Assembly (NCBI RefSeq): GCF_900116865.1
Contig: NZ_FPCD01000004.1
Location: 1 to 64,000, forward strand
Length of the DNA: 64,000 nt
Reading direction: 5' to 3'
From: Butyrivibrio sp. M55
GTDB taxonomy: Bacteria > Bacillota > Clostridia > Lachnospirales > Lachnospiraceae
Translations under genes and position numbers: made by a program
In this document: in pieces, positions 1 to 9,137 of the stretch
How the letters are laid out: every line of letters begins with the position of its first letter
How positions within the stretch are numbered: the first letter of the stretch is position 1
Notes under the pieces: generated by a model
Told to the model about the DNA's origin: nothing
The model's database searches: none
The model's input: the letters and a program-made list of their open reading frames with translations, nothing else

Positions 1-267
1 AGTCGGATATTCCTGCGAATTATCTAATGCTTCGCATGGTACTTCAGCAAATGTAACTTCATTTTTCTGCAAAGATAACGCTGGCAAATTTACAGCTTTA
101 TCAAAAAGTTCTTTGCGGACTCGGCGCTGCCAGTAGTAGTAAGTTTTAACATTGATGCCATTTTCAATAAGCCACTTATTAGCAGATTGTCCTTGAGGAC
201 GGGCTTGGCATCTTTTGATAATCTCTGCCCAGTTTGCAAGTCTTACCTCGTGTGTAATGTTATCCAT
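1..267 (-). CDS. tnpA: IS66-family accessory protein TnpA (partial)
   Basis: The reverse strand reads from an ATG at 267 to the window edge (89 codons, C-terminus missing). The N-terminus is the helix-turn-helix of the small IS66 accessory protein TnpA: it begins MDNITHEVRLANWAEII and continues with a WLIENGINVKTYYYWQRR-type segment. An AAAGGAGG ribosome site sits 6 bases upstream. IS66 elements normally carry tnpA, tnpB and a large transposase tnpC; the other two would lie off the left edge. Confident on family; intactness of the element cannot be judged. Confidence 0.85.
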   Translation of the reverse strand, partial: MDNITHEVRLANWAEIIKRCQARPQGQSANKWLIENGINVKTYYYWQRRVRKELFDKAVNLPALSLQKNEVTFAEVPCEALDNSQEYPT

Positions 268-281
268 GTGGATCCTCCTTT

Positions 282-301
282 AAAAAACTAGCTAGTTTTT
301 T
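282..301. repeat. 20-bp perfect palindrome inside the IS end
   Basis: AAAAAACTAG is followed directly by its reverse complement CTAGTTTTTT. It lies between the tnpA ribosome site and the IS terminus, where it could act as a bidirectional terminator insulating the transposase genes, or as a transposase or regulator site. Confidence 0.6.
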
Positions 302-373
302 TAGTTTTTTAAAGTAAACCACGAAAAAGGAGTTTCAGGCTAGGCGGGTGATTTGACGTTTACCATGTAGCAA

Positions 374-2218
374 TTAATTTTCATTTATATCATAATAAAC
401 AATTTCTCCAGGTAATTTGATATTGGGAACCCATAATTGTTTTCCCCCCCAACCTTTGCTTCCTGTAACTTGATACATCGTAAGAACAACTTTTGACGGA
501 AATTGGCCACCAAGATTCCAATCATTTGGGGATAGCAATGCGCCAGTTCCTTGAGCAACATTTCTGTTACGCCTTACTATAAGAATTGCTTGCCCTGCAG
601 GCTGTTCTGATAAAATAGTGTCTATGACTGAAATGAAGGCTTTAAGTTTAAAGTCCGGACTTGGAATAATGTGTGACAGTAATTCTTTAATTATTCTTAA
701 GCTGACTTGATAGTAGGGTTCGTTACTATCGAAGGGGGTTAGGATTTTTGAAAGGTCGTCTATGCTATCATTATCTGGATTGATTGGATAATAATTTGTT
801 CCTCCTGTAAGTATCTCGACATGATCTGTATCTAACACGTTTTTACGTGTGGGGGTTAGACCGGTAGGATAGTATATTTTAATGTCGTTTATTCCATGTT
901 CTATCTGGGCGATTATAGAGTTGTTGGTTGCATTTATATCTGAGAAGAGTTTATAAAGTTTTTCATCAATAAAAACCTTCATCAGCCCAGGGTCTCGATC
1001 ATATCCAAACATCCTACTATGTTGCCACATGGTATCAGCTTGTGGTGTTTTACTGGTTCGAGTATAGAAGATTGTTTGCAAGCTTGGGAAAGTAACACCT
1101 CGTCCAAGAGTGTTTCCACCTATTACAAAATTACATCCAGTTTCATAATCGTTACTTTCAATGTCAGTTTCGCCGTTCATAACAAGTATTTTTATCATGT
1201 TTGAAGAGATTAAGTTGGTGGCATATTTTATCAATTCGTCATAAGAAATCTTATCAGTTTTAGTAGGATAAAAAGTGTTGTATGCATTTTGGATCTCTTT
1301 GGCAAATTCATTGGATAAATGATCTTTGCACCAAGATAGTTCTTTATGAATATCGTCGGCGTATTGCTTGTGCACAGCTTGTCTGACACTTGGATGGATA
1401 AGACAGTTGGATACCTTTCCGCCGGAAGCTAATATTTGAGCTGAAACAGCAATGTGGCGAATTACTACATCGTGAGTTGGTACGGATAGTTGTTCTAGAA
1501 ATTGTACACAGTTAGGGTTGCCGCTGTTTGGAAAGAAAAAGTCTCCGCCAAGATATGAGTCTCCAGGCTTGAAATAGTATGTAAAATATGGATGCCATCC
1601 AGAAGCTAATGTTTGCAGAAGAATTGCTTGTGGAGTACCTGTGACTTGCAAATAGATACTACTTGAAGCGTTATTTTTGATCATATCTAGATACTTGTTT
1701 ATTGAAGATTGTCGATTTTGGTTTACTAATGTATTGAGCGAAGCTGCATCTGCTTCGTCGTCGACTATAAAAAGTGGATTGCCTTGCATGAAACCAGTTG
1801 AGTTAAATACGTTTGCCCAAAGTTTTAAGATACGAGCGTTTTTTTTCAGAACGATAATGGTTGGCAATATAAGACTGTTATTAGTGAAAAGCATAGAGTC
1901 ATTTTCGCCGCAGATACAATAACCATCAAGATCAGTTTTTACTCTGTCTAAAGTTTGCTGTTGAAGAACAACGTTGTCAGTAGTTAGAAGAACAAACACA
2001 GGAAAACCTAAATCTGTAGCTTTTGAGATTATTCCAAACATTTGTCCTGTTTTTCCGGATTGGACATTTCCAAATAAAAGCCCAATCTCATGACTTGTAA
2101 AAGAGAAATTCTTTATATAGGAATTTCCGACGTCTGTTGCGGTTTTTTCGATAGATTCAGCAAGCTTTTCATTTCCGCGATTTTTTATTTTGTTGAGATA
2201 ATTTTGTAAGTATTGCAT
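374..2218 (-). CDS. Z1-domain ATPase of a restriction-type defence module
   Basis: 614 aa. It has the features of a Z1-type superfamily 2 ATPase: Walker A GNVQSGKT at residues 50-57, an acidic Walker B DDEAD at 153-157, a TGTPQA motif at about 193, LGRGVTF at about 372 and a late QHSRMFGYD arginine-finger motif at about 400. Z1 proteins are known from operons with PLD-type nucleases and DNA methylases and are thought to move on DNA. The start overlaps the stop of the upstream PLD gene by one base (TAATG), showing translational coupling. No DNA methylase is visible next to it; the IS66 end begins 10 bases after its stop. Family call is confident; the exact activity is inferred. Confidence 0.85.
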   Translation of the reverse strand: MQYLQNYLNKIKNRGNEKLAESIEKTATDVGNSYIKNFSFTSHEIGLLFGNVQSGKTGQMFGIISKATDLGFPVFVLLTTDNVVLQQQTLDRVKTDLDGYCICGENDSMLFTNNSLILPTIIVLKKNARILKLWANVFNSTGFMQGNPLFIVDDEADAASLNTLVNQNRQSSINKYLDMIKNNASSSIYLQVTGTPQAILLQTLASGWHPYFTYYFKPGDSYLGGDFFFPNSGNPNCVQFLEQLSVPTHDVVIRHIAVSAQILASGGKVSNCLIHPSVRQAVHKQYADDIHKELSWCKDHLSNEFAKEIQNAYNTFYPTKTDKISYDELIKYATNLISSNMIKILVMNGETDIESNDYETGCNFVIGGNTLGRGVTFPSLQTIFYTRTSKTPQADTMWQHSRMFGYDRDPGLMKVFIDEKLYKLFSDINATNNSIIAQIEHGINDIKIYYPTGLTPTRKNVLDTDHVEILTGGTNYYPINPDNDSIDDLSKILTPFDSNEPYYQVSLRIIKELLSHIIPSPDFKLKAFISVIDTILSEQPAGQAILIVRRNRNVAQGTGALLSPNDWNLGGQFPSKVVLTMYQVTGSKGWGGKQLWVPNIKLPGEIVYYDINEN

Positions 2219-3378
2219 TATGTTTTATCTCCTTCATCAGTTATGGGGGAAAACGAAAGCATCCATACATCTAGAGGTGTACCGTCATCGTCAATAGCTG
2301 TTTGACCAGTTTTCTTAAAGTATAATGCTTCGCAACCGTAGTCTTTTAGCATTTCTTGTGTTATCATACCGGTTCTGTCAGTGTCTGCCTGAGTGTCATT
2401 TACTGGAGTAACGAGTCCGGCAGCTGCGAGTCGGCCTTTTAACCATCTTCCCATAATCAGTTCATCACCTACAGCACTAAACTGTTTGTTTCCGTCACTT
2501 GTTGTATGGGCTTTAAACCAATATCCATCGTCTGTAATAATAAAAAAGGGAGTGTTTTTTTCAGGATAACCTTTCATGCGGGTTATATCTTTAGCCACTG
2601 TGAGTTGCGTTTCGTACCAGTCTCGAGATTTTCGTTTGCTCCTTGGCGCGGCATAGCACACATTAACATTAGATTTTGTAAAATGTTTTCCATCATCTAA
2701 ATGTCTTTCATTATATGCGGGAACTTTTAGAGGGAGCAAAAATGAAGCATATGCTATACATGTTTTATAAAAATCTACATTTGATCGTGTAACTTGTTTT
2801 ACAAGTTCAATACCAGTAAGAGCAGTATTTTTTTCTCTTATTAGTGGCACATTAGTGATATCGGAAATGTTTGCTGAAATATTATCAGCTTTTAGGCTGT
2901 CAATAAAAGTGCAGATTTCATTACATTCTGAAAGATCTTTAGTTAATGCAGAAATTTCATATTGCCTTCGATTTGAGGCTTCGGGCTTTATTACGCTAAG
3001 ATTTGCGGAGCCAATAATTGCAGAAAACGGAACGTCATTTTTATAAAAGGCATATAATTTTCCATGGTATTTAAAGGCTTTAACCAGTCGTATTTCCCCA
3101 ATACCTTGAGCTATCCATTTTTTGTTTAACTTTACAGCGGTATGATAAGAGCTCTCAGGCATGCCTTCAATGTAGTACATGCCGATATTTAAACAGATGT
3201 TTCTAATATTATATTTTTCAACAAGGACATCGAGTTCATCTAAGGATGCCTTCGAGACATATCCGACGGATATGTCCACATGGTCTGAATGGCTTAATTG
3301 ATCGATAAAAGCGTCCAAAATAGTTGACTTGGTATCATCTGTGCTTAGAGGCAGTATATTGGAATATAGAATAGTCAT
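2218..3378 (-). CDS. PLD-like restriction endonuclease (NgoFVII-type)
   Basis: 386 aa. The N-terminal half carries a phospholipase-D nuclease signature: His105-x-Lys107 in a KYHGKLYAFY context, followed by GSANLS at 123-128, as in NgoFVII-type restriction enzymes. Such nucleases work as dimers through the paired HxK motifs and are metal independent. The C-terminal part (about 240-386) may be the DNA-recognition region. It is the first gene of a two-gene operon with the Z1 ATPase and is divergent from the HNH gene at 3782. A cognate methylase, expected for a restriction enzyme of this type, is not in the window. Confidence 0.8.
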   Translation of the reverse strand: MTILYSNILPLSTDDTKSTILDAFIDQLSHSDHVDISVGYVSKASLDELDVLVEKYNIRNICLNIGMYYIEGMPESSYHTAVKLNKKWIAQGIGEIRLVKAFKYHGKLYAFYKNDVPFSAIIGSANLSVIKPEASNRRQYEISALTKDLSECNEICTFIDSLKADNISANISDITNVPLIREKNTALTGIELVKQVTRSNVDFYKTCIAYASFLLPLKVPAYNERHLDDGKHFTKSNVNVCYAAPRSKRKSRDWYETQLTVAKDITRMKGYPEKNTPFFIITDDGYWFKAHTTSDGNKQFSAVGDELIMGRWLKGRLAAAGLVTPVNDTQADTDRTGMITQEMLKDYGCEALYFKKTGQTAIDDDGTPLDVWMLSFSPITDEGDKT

Positions 3379-3781
3379 ATTTTTTCTCCATTTATTTATG
3401 TGCGAATAATAGTTTAATAATAGTATATCAGAACTGTTGTCTTGCTTGTGGGAATATCGTGGATTAATACGAAATTATAGATTTATTTGCAAAAGAGAAT
3501 AGTTATTTCTGGGAAAGTCATGTGATGCATGCATGATACGAATGATCGAGGATAACTTGAGGGGAAAATGATATAATAAATAATTATGAATGGATTCATG
3601 TTTCTTCGTAATGCCGTAGATACAATTCGCATTAGGGTGAAAGAATATTGCGAGTGTATTATCTATATGGTTTGTTCCACTTTGTATTTCATCATGAATG
3701 AAAAATAAGCAATAGGTGTGCTTGAGATAAGTACATATGCAGAATTGAAAATTGTTTCTATAGGAAAAATGTGGTGAAAAT
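3379..3781. other. Divergent intergenic region
   Basis: About 400 bases between the PLD gene (left-facing) and the HNH gene (right-facing). It is A+T rich with no convincing coding sequence on either strand; the reverse-strand reading frame across 3475-3897 overlaps the HNH gene start and has no family features. It must hold the two divergent promoters, but I could not single out a good pair of boxes. Confidence 0.5.
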
Positions 3782-4582
3782 ATGGCTAGCTTAGAAAATG
3801 ATGGGAAGAATTGGACTTGGGAAGAAACGCTGATTGCATTTGATTTATATTCGCGGATTCCTTTTTCAAAAATATCTAGGAATAACGAAGAAATCATAAA
3901 AACGGCGGAGATTTTAAAAAGAAAACCGGGAGCTGTTGCTAAGAAGCTATTTAATATTGCTTCTCATGATCCAAAGCAGATCGATAGAGGAGTCTCAGGC
4001 CTGTCACATTCAAGTAAGTTAGATAAGCGTATATGGGAAGCGTTCGAGGAAAATTCATTTAAGGTATCTGTGGATGCGAAGGAAGCTTTATCTCATGCTT
4101 GTAATGTTGAGGTTGCAGAGATAATAGATAATGAATCAGATTCGATTATTGTTGAAATGTTTCCGTATGGAGAGGATAGGATGGTTGCAGCAAAAGCCCG
4201 TGTTGGGCAATATTTCTTTAGGGCAGCGGTTCTTTCAGCGTATCATCGGAGATGTTGTGTTACTGGAATTGGAGAGCCCAAACTTCTTATCGCAAGTCAT
4301 ATAAAACCATGGAAAGTAAGTAGCGTAGAAAAAGAACGGGCAAATCCTAGAAATGGATTATGCTTAAATGCTCTTCATGACAGGGCGTTTGATCAGGGAT
4401 TTATCACTATAAATAATAATTATGAGATTGTTATTTCAGATAAGATTGTAGAAGCTGGTATGGATACAGATACAAAAGATTGGTTCATGCATTATTCTGG
4501 TGCAAGGATAGAACTGCCAGATAAGTTTTTACCTGGAAAAGAATTTATTGAATATCATAACGATGTAGTTTTTATGAGGTGA
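3782..4582 (+). CDS. HNH endonuclease, putative restriction type
   Basis: 266 aa. The C-terminal half holds an HNH nuclease fold of the HNH_2 kind: CCVTG at about 158, IASHIKPW at about 169-176, then NGLCLNALHDRAFDQGF at about 190-206. The N-terminal 50 residues (WTWEETLIAFDLYSRIPF) form a small helical domain often attached to restriction-type HNH proteins. The stop is followed 6 bases later by the start of a DUF3883 nuclease-like protein, so the two are one operon. The start has GGTGA 5 bases upstream. Target modification or sequence is unknown. Confidence 0.8.
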   Translation: MASLENDGKNWTWEETLIAFDLYSRIPFSKISRNNEEIIKTAEILKRKPGAVAKKLFNIASHDPKQIDRGVSGLSHSSKLDKRIWEAFEENSFKVSVDAKEALSHACNVEVAEIIDNESDSIIVEMFPYGEDRMVAAKARVGQYFFRAAVLSAYHRRCCVTGIGEPKLLIASHIKPWKVSSVEKERANPRNGLCLNALHDRAFDQGFITINNNYEIVISDKIVEAGMDTDTKDWFMHYSGARIELPDKFLPGKEFIEYHNDVVFMR

Positions 4583-4588
4583 CAAGTC

Positions 4589-5806
4589 ATGTTAAATTGC
4601 TTAGATGAATTAGAGAAAAAAGTCAAGGAATATGGTAATAGCTGCTTATCCGAGAAAGAAGAGAATGAGCTTGAATTACTAAGGAAAAAATTTATAGAAA
4701 AATTTCCTATAGATAAGCTTGGGCAAATGACTTTAGAGCAATATGCGCTTGGAACAGAAAAATATAAGGATTCTTTTTGCTATTGGCTGGAAACAGAGTT
4801 GAAATCTTTGGGAGATATTCATGGATCTGCAGCGACAAAATTTGGGGTATATTATGGAAAAAAACAGCCAGATATCACACCTAAATGGCGTTGGAATAAA
4901 TGGACGGAAAATGATTTTGATGTAGTAAGAAATGAGATAATAGCCTTGGTTAAGGCTGGAAGTACGAGGGATTATATTGCTATAGAAAAGAACAGGCTTA
5001 GCCCTATGCTAAAAGGAAAAATCCTTGCAAGCTATTATCCTGAAGACTATATAAATGTCTTTAGCTATGAACATATTAAGTATTTTTTACAAAAAGCTTT
5101 TGGAGTTTTTTCTTATCCTAATCATTTTGAAGCACAAGAACTTTTGCAGAGAATGAAAACAAAAATAGATTCTGTATCAAAATGGTCTAATTTGAAGCTG
5201 TCATATTTTTTATACACAGCATATTCAGATGTAAAAATAGCGGATAAAGAAGAGATAAATAAAGAAACGCCTCAGATTATAAGCGGTGAGCTGATTCCGA
5301 TAGAGGCAAAAAGTCAGTATTTTGAAGTGGAACGTCATAGTATCAGTGTGGATAAGAATGTGGTAAATAATAATCCTAAACCAGACTATGAGTTGATTGC
5401 TAAGCATAATGCAAGTATTGGAAAAACAGGAGAACAGGCTGTCTTTGATTATGAAAAGAAGCGTTTGATTAAGAACGGTCATAAAGAGTTAGCAGATAGG
5501 GTTGAATGGGTTTCATTGGAGTCAGATTCTTATGGATATGATATTAAGTCCTATAATATTGACGGAACAGAGAGACATATAGAGGTTAAGACTAATACAG
5601 GTTCAGAAGATTTGGTAAGCTTTTATATTTCAGCATATGAGTATGAAATGTTGAAGATAGATCCACATTATGAGATTCTCTATGTTTTTGGAAAAAAGCA
5701 TAAAAAGTTATATTACGTGGATTGTGAACAGCTAAAGGAAAAGTTTCATCGGCTTGCTGTACCTGTATCGTATAAAGTCGAATTTAGGACAGATGATACT
5801 ATTTAA
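4589..5806 (+). CDS. DUF3883 (PD-(D/E)XK-like) protein
   Basis: 405 aa. The C-terminal part is a DUF3883 domain, related to NERD/restriction-like nucleases: TGEQAVFDYEK at about 279, GYDIKSY at about 315 and HIEVKTN at about 331, which together give the expected E...D...ExK catalytic arrangement. The N-terminal 220 residues are not recognised; they are charged and predicted globular. It follows the HNH gene closely (GAGGTGA ribosome site inside the end of that gene), so the two probably act together, one recognising and one cutting, or as two nucleases. Inference from context only. Confidence 0.72.
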   Translation: MLNCLDELEKKVKEYGNSCLSEKEENELELLRKKFIEKFPIDKLGQMTLEQYALGTEKYKDSFCYWLETELKSLGDIHGSAATKFGVYYGKKQPDITPKWRWNKWTENDFDVVRNEIIALVKAGSTRDYIAIEKNRLSPMLKGKILASYYPEDYINVFSYEHIKYFLQKAFGVFSYPNHFEAQELLQRMKTKIDSVSKWSNLKLSYFLYTAYSDVKIADKEEINKETPQIISGELIPIEAKSQYFEVERHSISVDKNVVNNNPKPDYELIAKHNASIGKTGEQAVFDYEKKRLIKNGHKELADRVEWVSLESDSYGYDIKSYNIDGTERHIEVKTNTGSEDLVSFYISAYEYEMLKIDPHYEILYVFGKKHKKLYYVDCEQLKEKFHRLAVPVSYKVEFRTDDTI

Positions 5807-5877
5807 TGTATTCTTTTTTCGGATTATACGTTTTGGCGTAGACATAGTTTTTTTGATACGAAATTAAAAGGTGAACT

Positions 5878-7374
5878 ATGAAATATTCATTTTTTTATGA
5901 TGAAACAGAACATAGCAGGAAAATTAGTTACAAGACTATTACTGCAAGTAATTACTACGATAATTTTGTTACTGCTATTGTTGGATGGAATGTAGATAAA
6001 GAAAGGCGTATTACAGATAGATATCTTGCTTTTGAAGAAAAATATGGGTACCGCAAAAAGAATGGCGAGTTAAAGAGTCAAACTATTAATATAAAAGATT
6101 TTAGTTTGGGATTTGCTTCGCTTAATAATAACAAGATTGGCTTTTATGAAGATTTTATTTCTTTGTTTGATGAAGATATAATATTGTATTTTTCTGTTTC
6201 CAGTAAAATTGAGTATATTATAGATCAATTATTTACAAATTACCATAGTTCTGCGTTTATAGATGCGGATTATGCCAAGTATTCAATAGTAAAAGCGATA
6301 AATATTTATCGCCCTCAAAAACTTATAGAAGCACTTTATAAAGAACCGTCCACCTTTGTTGATGAATTAAGATTTTTTTTGAAAGGACGTATCGAAGAGA
6401 ATAAAAAGAATAAAGTATTGAAAGAACATGAAAATAAAGCATTCGAGGAAATCCTTTTATTTATCGATGATGCAGAAATCCTTCAGACATTTGACTGGAG
6501 CTATTTAGCATCATTTATTGGTTTTCAAAAGCTATTAAAGGAGATGGGAATTGACAATTATAGTGTGATAGTGGATCGAGAAGGGGATAAAGCAATAACT
6601 GCAGAGTCGGCACGATATGTTGGTTTAGTGAACGTTGAAGAGGGGGATTCAAAAAAATATGTAGGTATTAGAATGGCAGATATGATAGTCGGAATGGTTT
6701 CGAGGTTTATGCAGTCACTTAGTTCGGCGTTAAGATGTGATTATTCAAATGGGGAAATAAATAAAACGCTACTTGAACCAGGATGGTTTGAATTAAATCA
6801 GCGACAGTTGAATTTGTATAAGATGCTATATAAAGTGATTTGTGTGGATAATAAATACTGGTATAAAGTATATGCGGGAAGATATTCGGACGATTTAGTG
6901 GCATTTATATCTCTTTTAGATTTTATGAATCATTTTGCTGATGTTGATGAAATAAGGAGAGAAGGAATTGAAATACAACCAGAATACTATAACGCGCGGG
7001 TTTGTGCTCATTTACAAGAGAGATACATGATAATGGGAAATAAATTACCGGTGGATTTTATTACGGTGGATGATAATGATTTTTTTTTGAATAAAAAGGG
7101 CGCGAAAGTTTATAAAGATGCTGAAAAGCATAGATTATTGCCTATTCATGAGGGGCAAAATAGATATAACGTATTATCGGTAGGTGTTGCAAATAAAGGG
7201 ATACCATTAATCACGGTTGCGGAAAAAGATAATCCAGTATGTTATAGATTACCTGATGAATATGGTGATTGGGCAATGACTGTAGTAGGAATGGCAAACT
7301 TGGGAGAAAACTTTTTTCCTGCTGAGGTGATTTTTTCATTTATGAGTGGAAAGTATTATGTTGACATAATATAG
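5878..7374 (+). CDS. DUF3800-type RNase H-fold protein with long C-terminal extension
   Basis: 498 aa. The N-terminal 275 residues match the DUF3800 pattern: an opening FFYDETEHS (the usual YxDES motif), VDREGDKA at about 231 and a closing GIRMADMIVGMV at about 265, where the family has an acidic residue before the last helix. DUF3800 proteins have an RNase H-like fold and recur in phage and defence loci. Residues about 290-498 are an extension not recognised by me. The gene sits 71 bases after the DUF3883 gene and 44 bases before the GajA-like gene, in the same direction, so it may be a third component of the following Gabija-type pair or a bridge between two systems. Confidence 0.65.
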   Translation: MKYSFFYDETEHSRKISYKTITASNYYDNFVTAIVGWNVDKERRITDRYLAFEEKYGYRKKNGELKSQTINIKDFSLGFASLNNNKIGFYEDFISLFDEDIILYFSVSSKIEYIIDQLFTNYHSSAFIDADYAKYSIVKAINIYRPQKLIEALYKEPSTFVDELRFFLKGRIEENKKNKVLKEHENKAFEEILLFIDDAEILQTFDWSYLASFIGFQKLLKEMGIDNYSVIVDREGDKAITAESARYVGLVNVEEGDSKKYVGIRMADMIVGMVSRFMQSLSSALRCDYSNGEINKTLLEPGWFELNQRQLNLYKMLYKVICVDNKYWYKVYAGRYSDDLVAFISLLDFMNHFADVDEIRREGIEIQPEYYNARVCAHLQERYMIMGNKLPVDFITVDDNDFFLNKKGAKVYKDAEKHRLLPIHEGQNRYNVLSVGVANKGIPLITVAEKDNPVCYRLPDEYGDWAMTVVGMANLGENFFPAEVIFSFMSGKYYVDII

Positions 7375-7418
7375 CGGAATAATAAAGTGTAAAACAATTG
7401 ATTGTAGAGGGACGAAAT

Positions 7419-9137
7419 ATGGTATTGCAACATGTTAAGGCTATAAATTATAGGAATTTAGACGGTATAGAAGTTTGGCTTAATCCTAGTGCTAATTATA
7501 TTATTGGCGAGAATAATTTGGGAAAAAGTAATTTTTTGCATCTTCTTGAAATTGTGTGCACAGGAAAGGGATTTTCTGAAGATGATTATGCTGATGAGAA
7601 CAAACCGATTGAAGTTGAGATTCAGATAAAAATGGAAAGTGGGGAGATAGGTTTTTTTGGTGACAACTTTGATCCTGGCGATGAATCAGTTATTCATCTA
7701 AAATACAGTCAATCTATTACGGAGGCGTATCCTTCCCTAATTTGTATTGATACTGATGATAATATTTCTATTAAAATGTTACGTAAAATTGATTTCTATA
7801 GGTATGACTCTACATTGCAGCCGAGTAAAGAGTTGCAGTTTGATTCCAACAAAGGAATGGGAACATTTGTCAAGGGAATTATATCCAATTATGTCAAGGC
7901 AAATAATCCATCTGTATTAAATAATGCGGATGTAGATGATATAAAAAAGTATTTGAATGAGGGGTTTAGTAAGATAAGAGGCTTTAAATCATATGGAATA
8001 GAGGCATCAGTTTCTCATGATGATACAGAGTTATTAACAAGCATTTTTTATCTTTCCGATGGAGAACGAAAAATTGAAAAAGCTGGTGCGGGAATTCAAT
8101 ATACGGCTATGGCCTCTATTTCTGTTTTAGCGCATATAATGAAACTTTATACTACAAAAACAGTTTTGTTTGAAGATAGGTTGTATGAAACAGATGATAA
8201 AAGGAAAATATTGCCAATTGTAATTGCTTTGGATGAGCCAGAGGTTCATCTTCATCCGTTTCTACAGCGTACGTTGATAAAATTTTACAAAAGAATATTA
8301 GATAATTTGGATGATGATTTTTTAGAGTTGCTGAAGAAATTGTTTAATATTGATGGTATATCAGGGCAGTTACTTATTGTGACTCATTCGACGGATGCTA
8401 TTATGGATGGGTACCAGAATATAGTACGATTTTATGATAATCAAGGAAATACTGCATGTATTTCAGGAGCGGATTCAGCGTTTTCTATATCGCCTGCTGA
8501 TGAAAAACAATTGATAATGCGATTTCCTGATGTGAAAGAAGCATTTTATGCACATGTTGTAGTTTTGATTGAAGGAGAAACCGAATATGGTTGTGTTGGA
8601 GAATTTGCCAATACACTTGAAGTTGATTTAGATGAATATGGAATATGTGTTGTTAATGCGCAAGGAGAAAGCTCTATTAAGCCATTGATGTCATTATTTA
8701 ATCATTTTGGAATAAAAACTATCGCAATTTATGATGGAGATGTTCGTGGAGGAAAAACACCGTCAGAATTTGAATTTTTTACTACTGAACCATGTTTTGA
8801 ATTTGAGATAATACGAAAACTATGTGATGCCAGAGAATATCAGCTTATAAAAGATATAGTTACAGAAATATATCCACGTGCATTAACGGAGATTATTGAC
8901 GCGGATTTTATTCGAAAACCTTATAAAAAATTAGGGCTTGACATAAATAGTTATATACCGCAATCTATAGAGTCAATTCCTGTGGCTAGTCCAGAATTCT
9001 ACAATGTGGTTTCATCATGGCTATATAGTAAAAAAGGCATATTCGTTGGCAGGATAATCGGTAAATCTTTGATTAAAGATTTGATACCAGATTGCTATAA
9101 GAATGCAATATTAAAAGCAAAAGAGGTTGCGGGATGA
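7419..9137 (+). CDS. gajA: GajA-like OLD-family ATPase-TOPRIM nuclease (Gabija)
   Basis: 572 aa from ATG 7419, chosen over the upstream TTG at 7398 because GAGG lies 7 bases before it. The N-terminal ABC-type ATPase has Walker A GENNLGKS (30-37), a signature-like LSDGERK at about 215 and Walker B IVIALDEPEVHLHP at about 266, then IVTHSTDAI. The C-terminal TOPRIM nuclease shows LIEGETE at about 385 and YDGDVR at about 437. The length fits the known GajA (about 580 aa). The stop overlaps the start of the UvrD-like helicase gene by 4 bases. In Gabija, GajA nicks phage DNA when nucleotide levels fall and works in a large complex with GajB. Confidence 0.85.
   Translation: MVLQHVKAINYRNLDGIEVWLNPSANYIIGENNLGKSNFLHLLEIVCTGKGFSEDDYADENKPIEVEIQIKMESGEIGFFGDNFDPGDESVIHLKYSQSITEAYPSLICIDTDDNISIKMLRKIDFYRYDSTLQPSKELQFDSNKGMGTFVKGIISNYVKANNPSVLNNADVDDIKKYLNEGFSKIRGFKSYGIEASVSHDDTELLTSIFYLSDGERKIEKAGAGIQYTAMASISVLAHIMKLYTTKTVLFEDRLYETDDKRKILPIVIALDEPEVHLHPFLQRTLIKFYKRILDNLDDDFLELLKKLFNIDGISGQLLIVTHSTDAIMDGYQNIVRFYDNQGNTACISGADSAFSISPADEKQLIMRFPDVKEAFYAHVVVLIEGETEYGCVGEFANTLEVDLDEYGICVVNAQGESSIKPLMSLFNHFGIKTIAIYDGDVRGGKTPSEFEFFTTEPCFEFEIIRKLCDAREYQLIKDIVTEIYPRALTEIIDADFIRKPYKKLGLDINSYIPQSIESIPVASPEFYNVVSSWLYSKKGIFVGRIIGKSLIKDLIPDCYKNAILKAKEVAG

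Larger units (their letters stand above)
1..363 (-). mobile_element. Right end of an IS66-family insertion sequence
   Basis: The tnpA-type gene is followed outward by about 96 non-coding bases that finish with a terminal sequence which, read inward from 363, begins GTAAACGTCAAATCACC. IS66 ends typically start GTAA. A second copy of the GTAAAC motif lies inside at 314-319. The inferred boundary at 363 is 10 bases beyond the stop codon of the neighbouring Z1 gene, so the element landed just after that gene without breaking it. The other end and the expected 8-bp target duplication are outside the window. Confidence 0.65.

Noticed and set aside
3475..3897. 140-codon frame on the reverse strand between the PLD and HNH genes
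   Set aside because: It overlaps the well-supported start of the HNH gene on the other strand, has no ribosome site and no family features.
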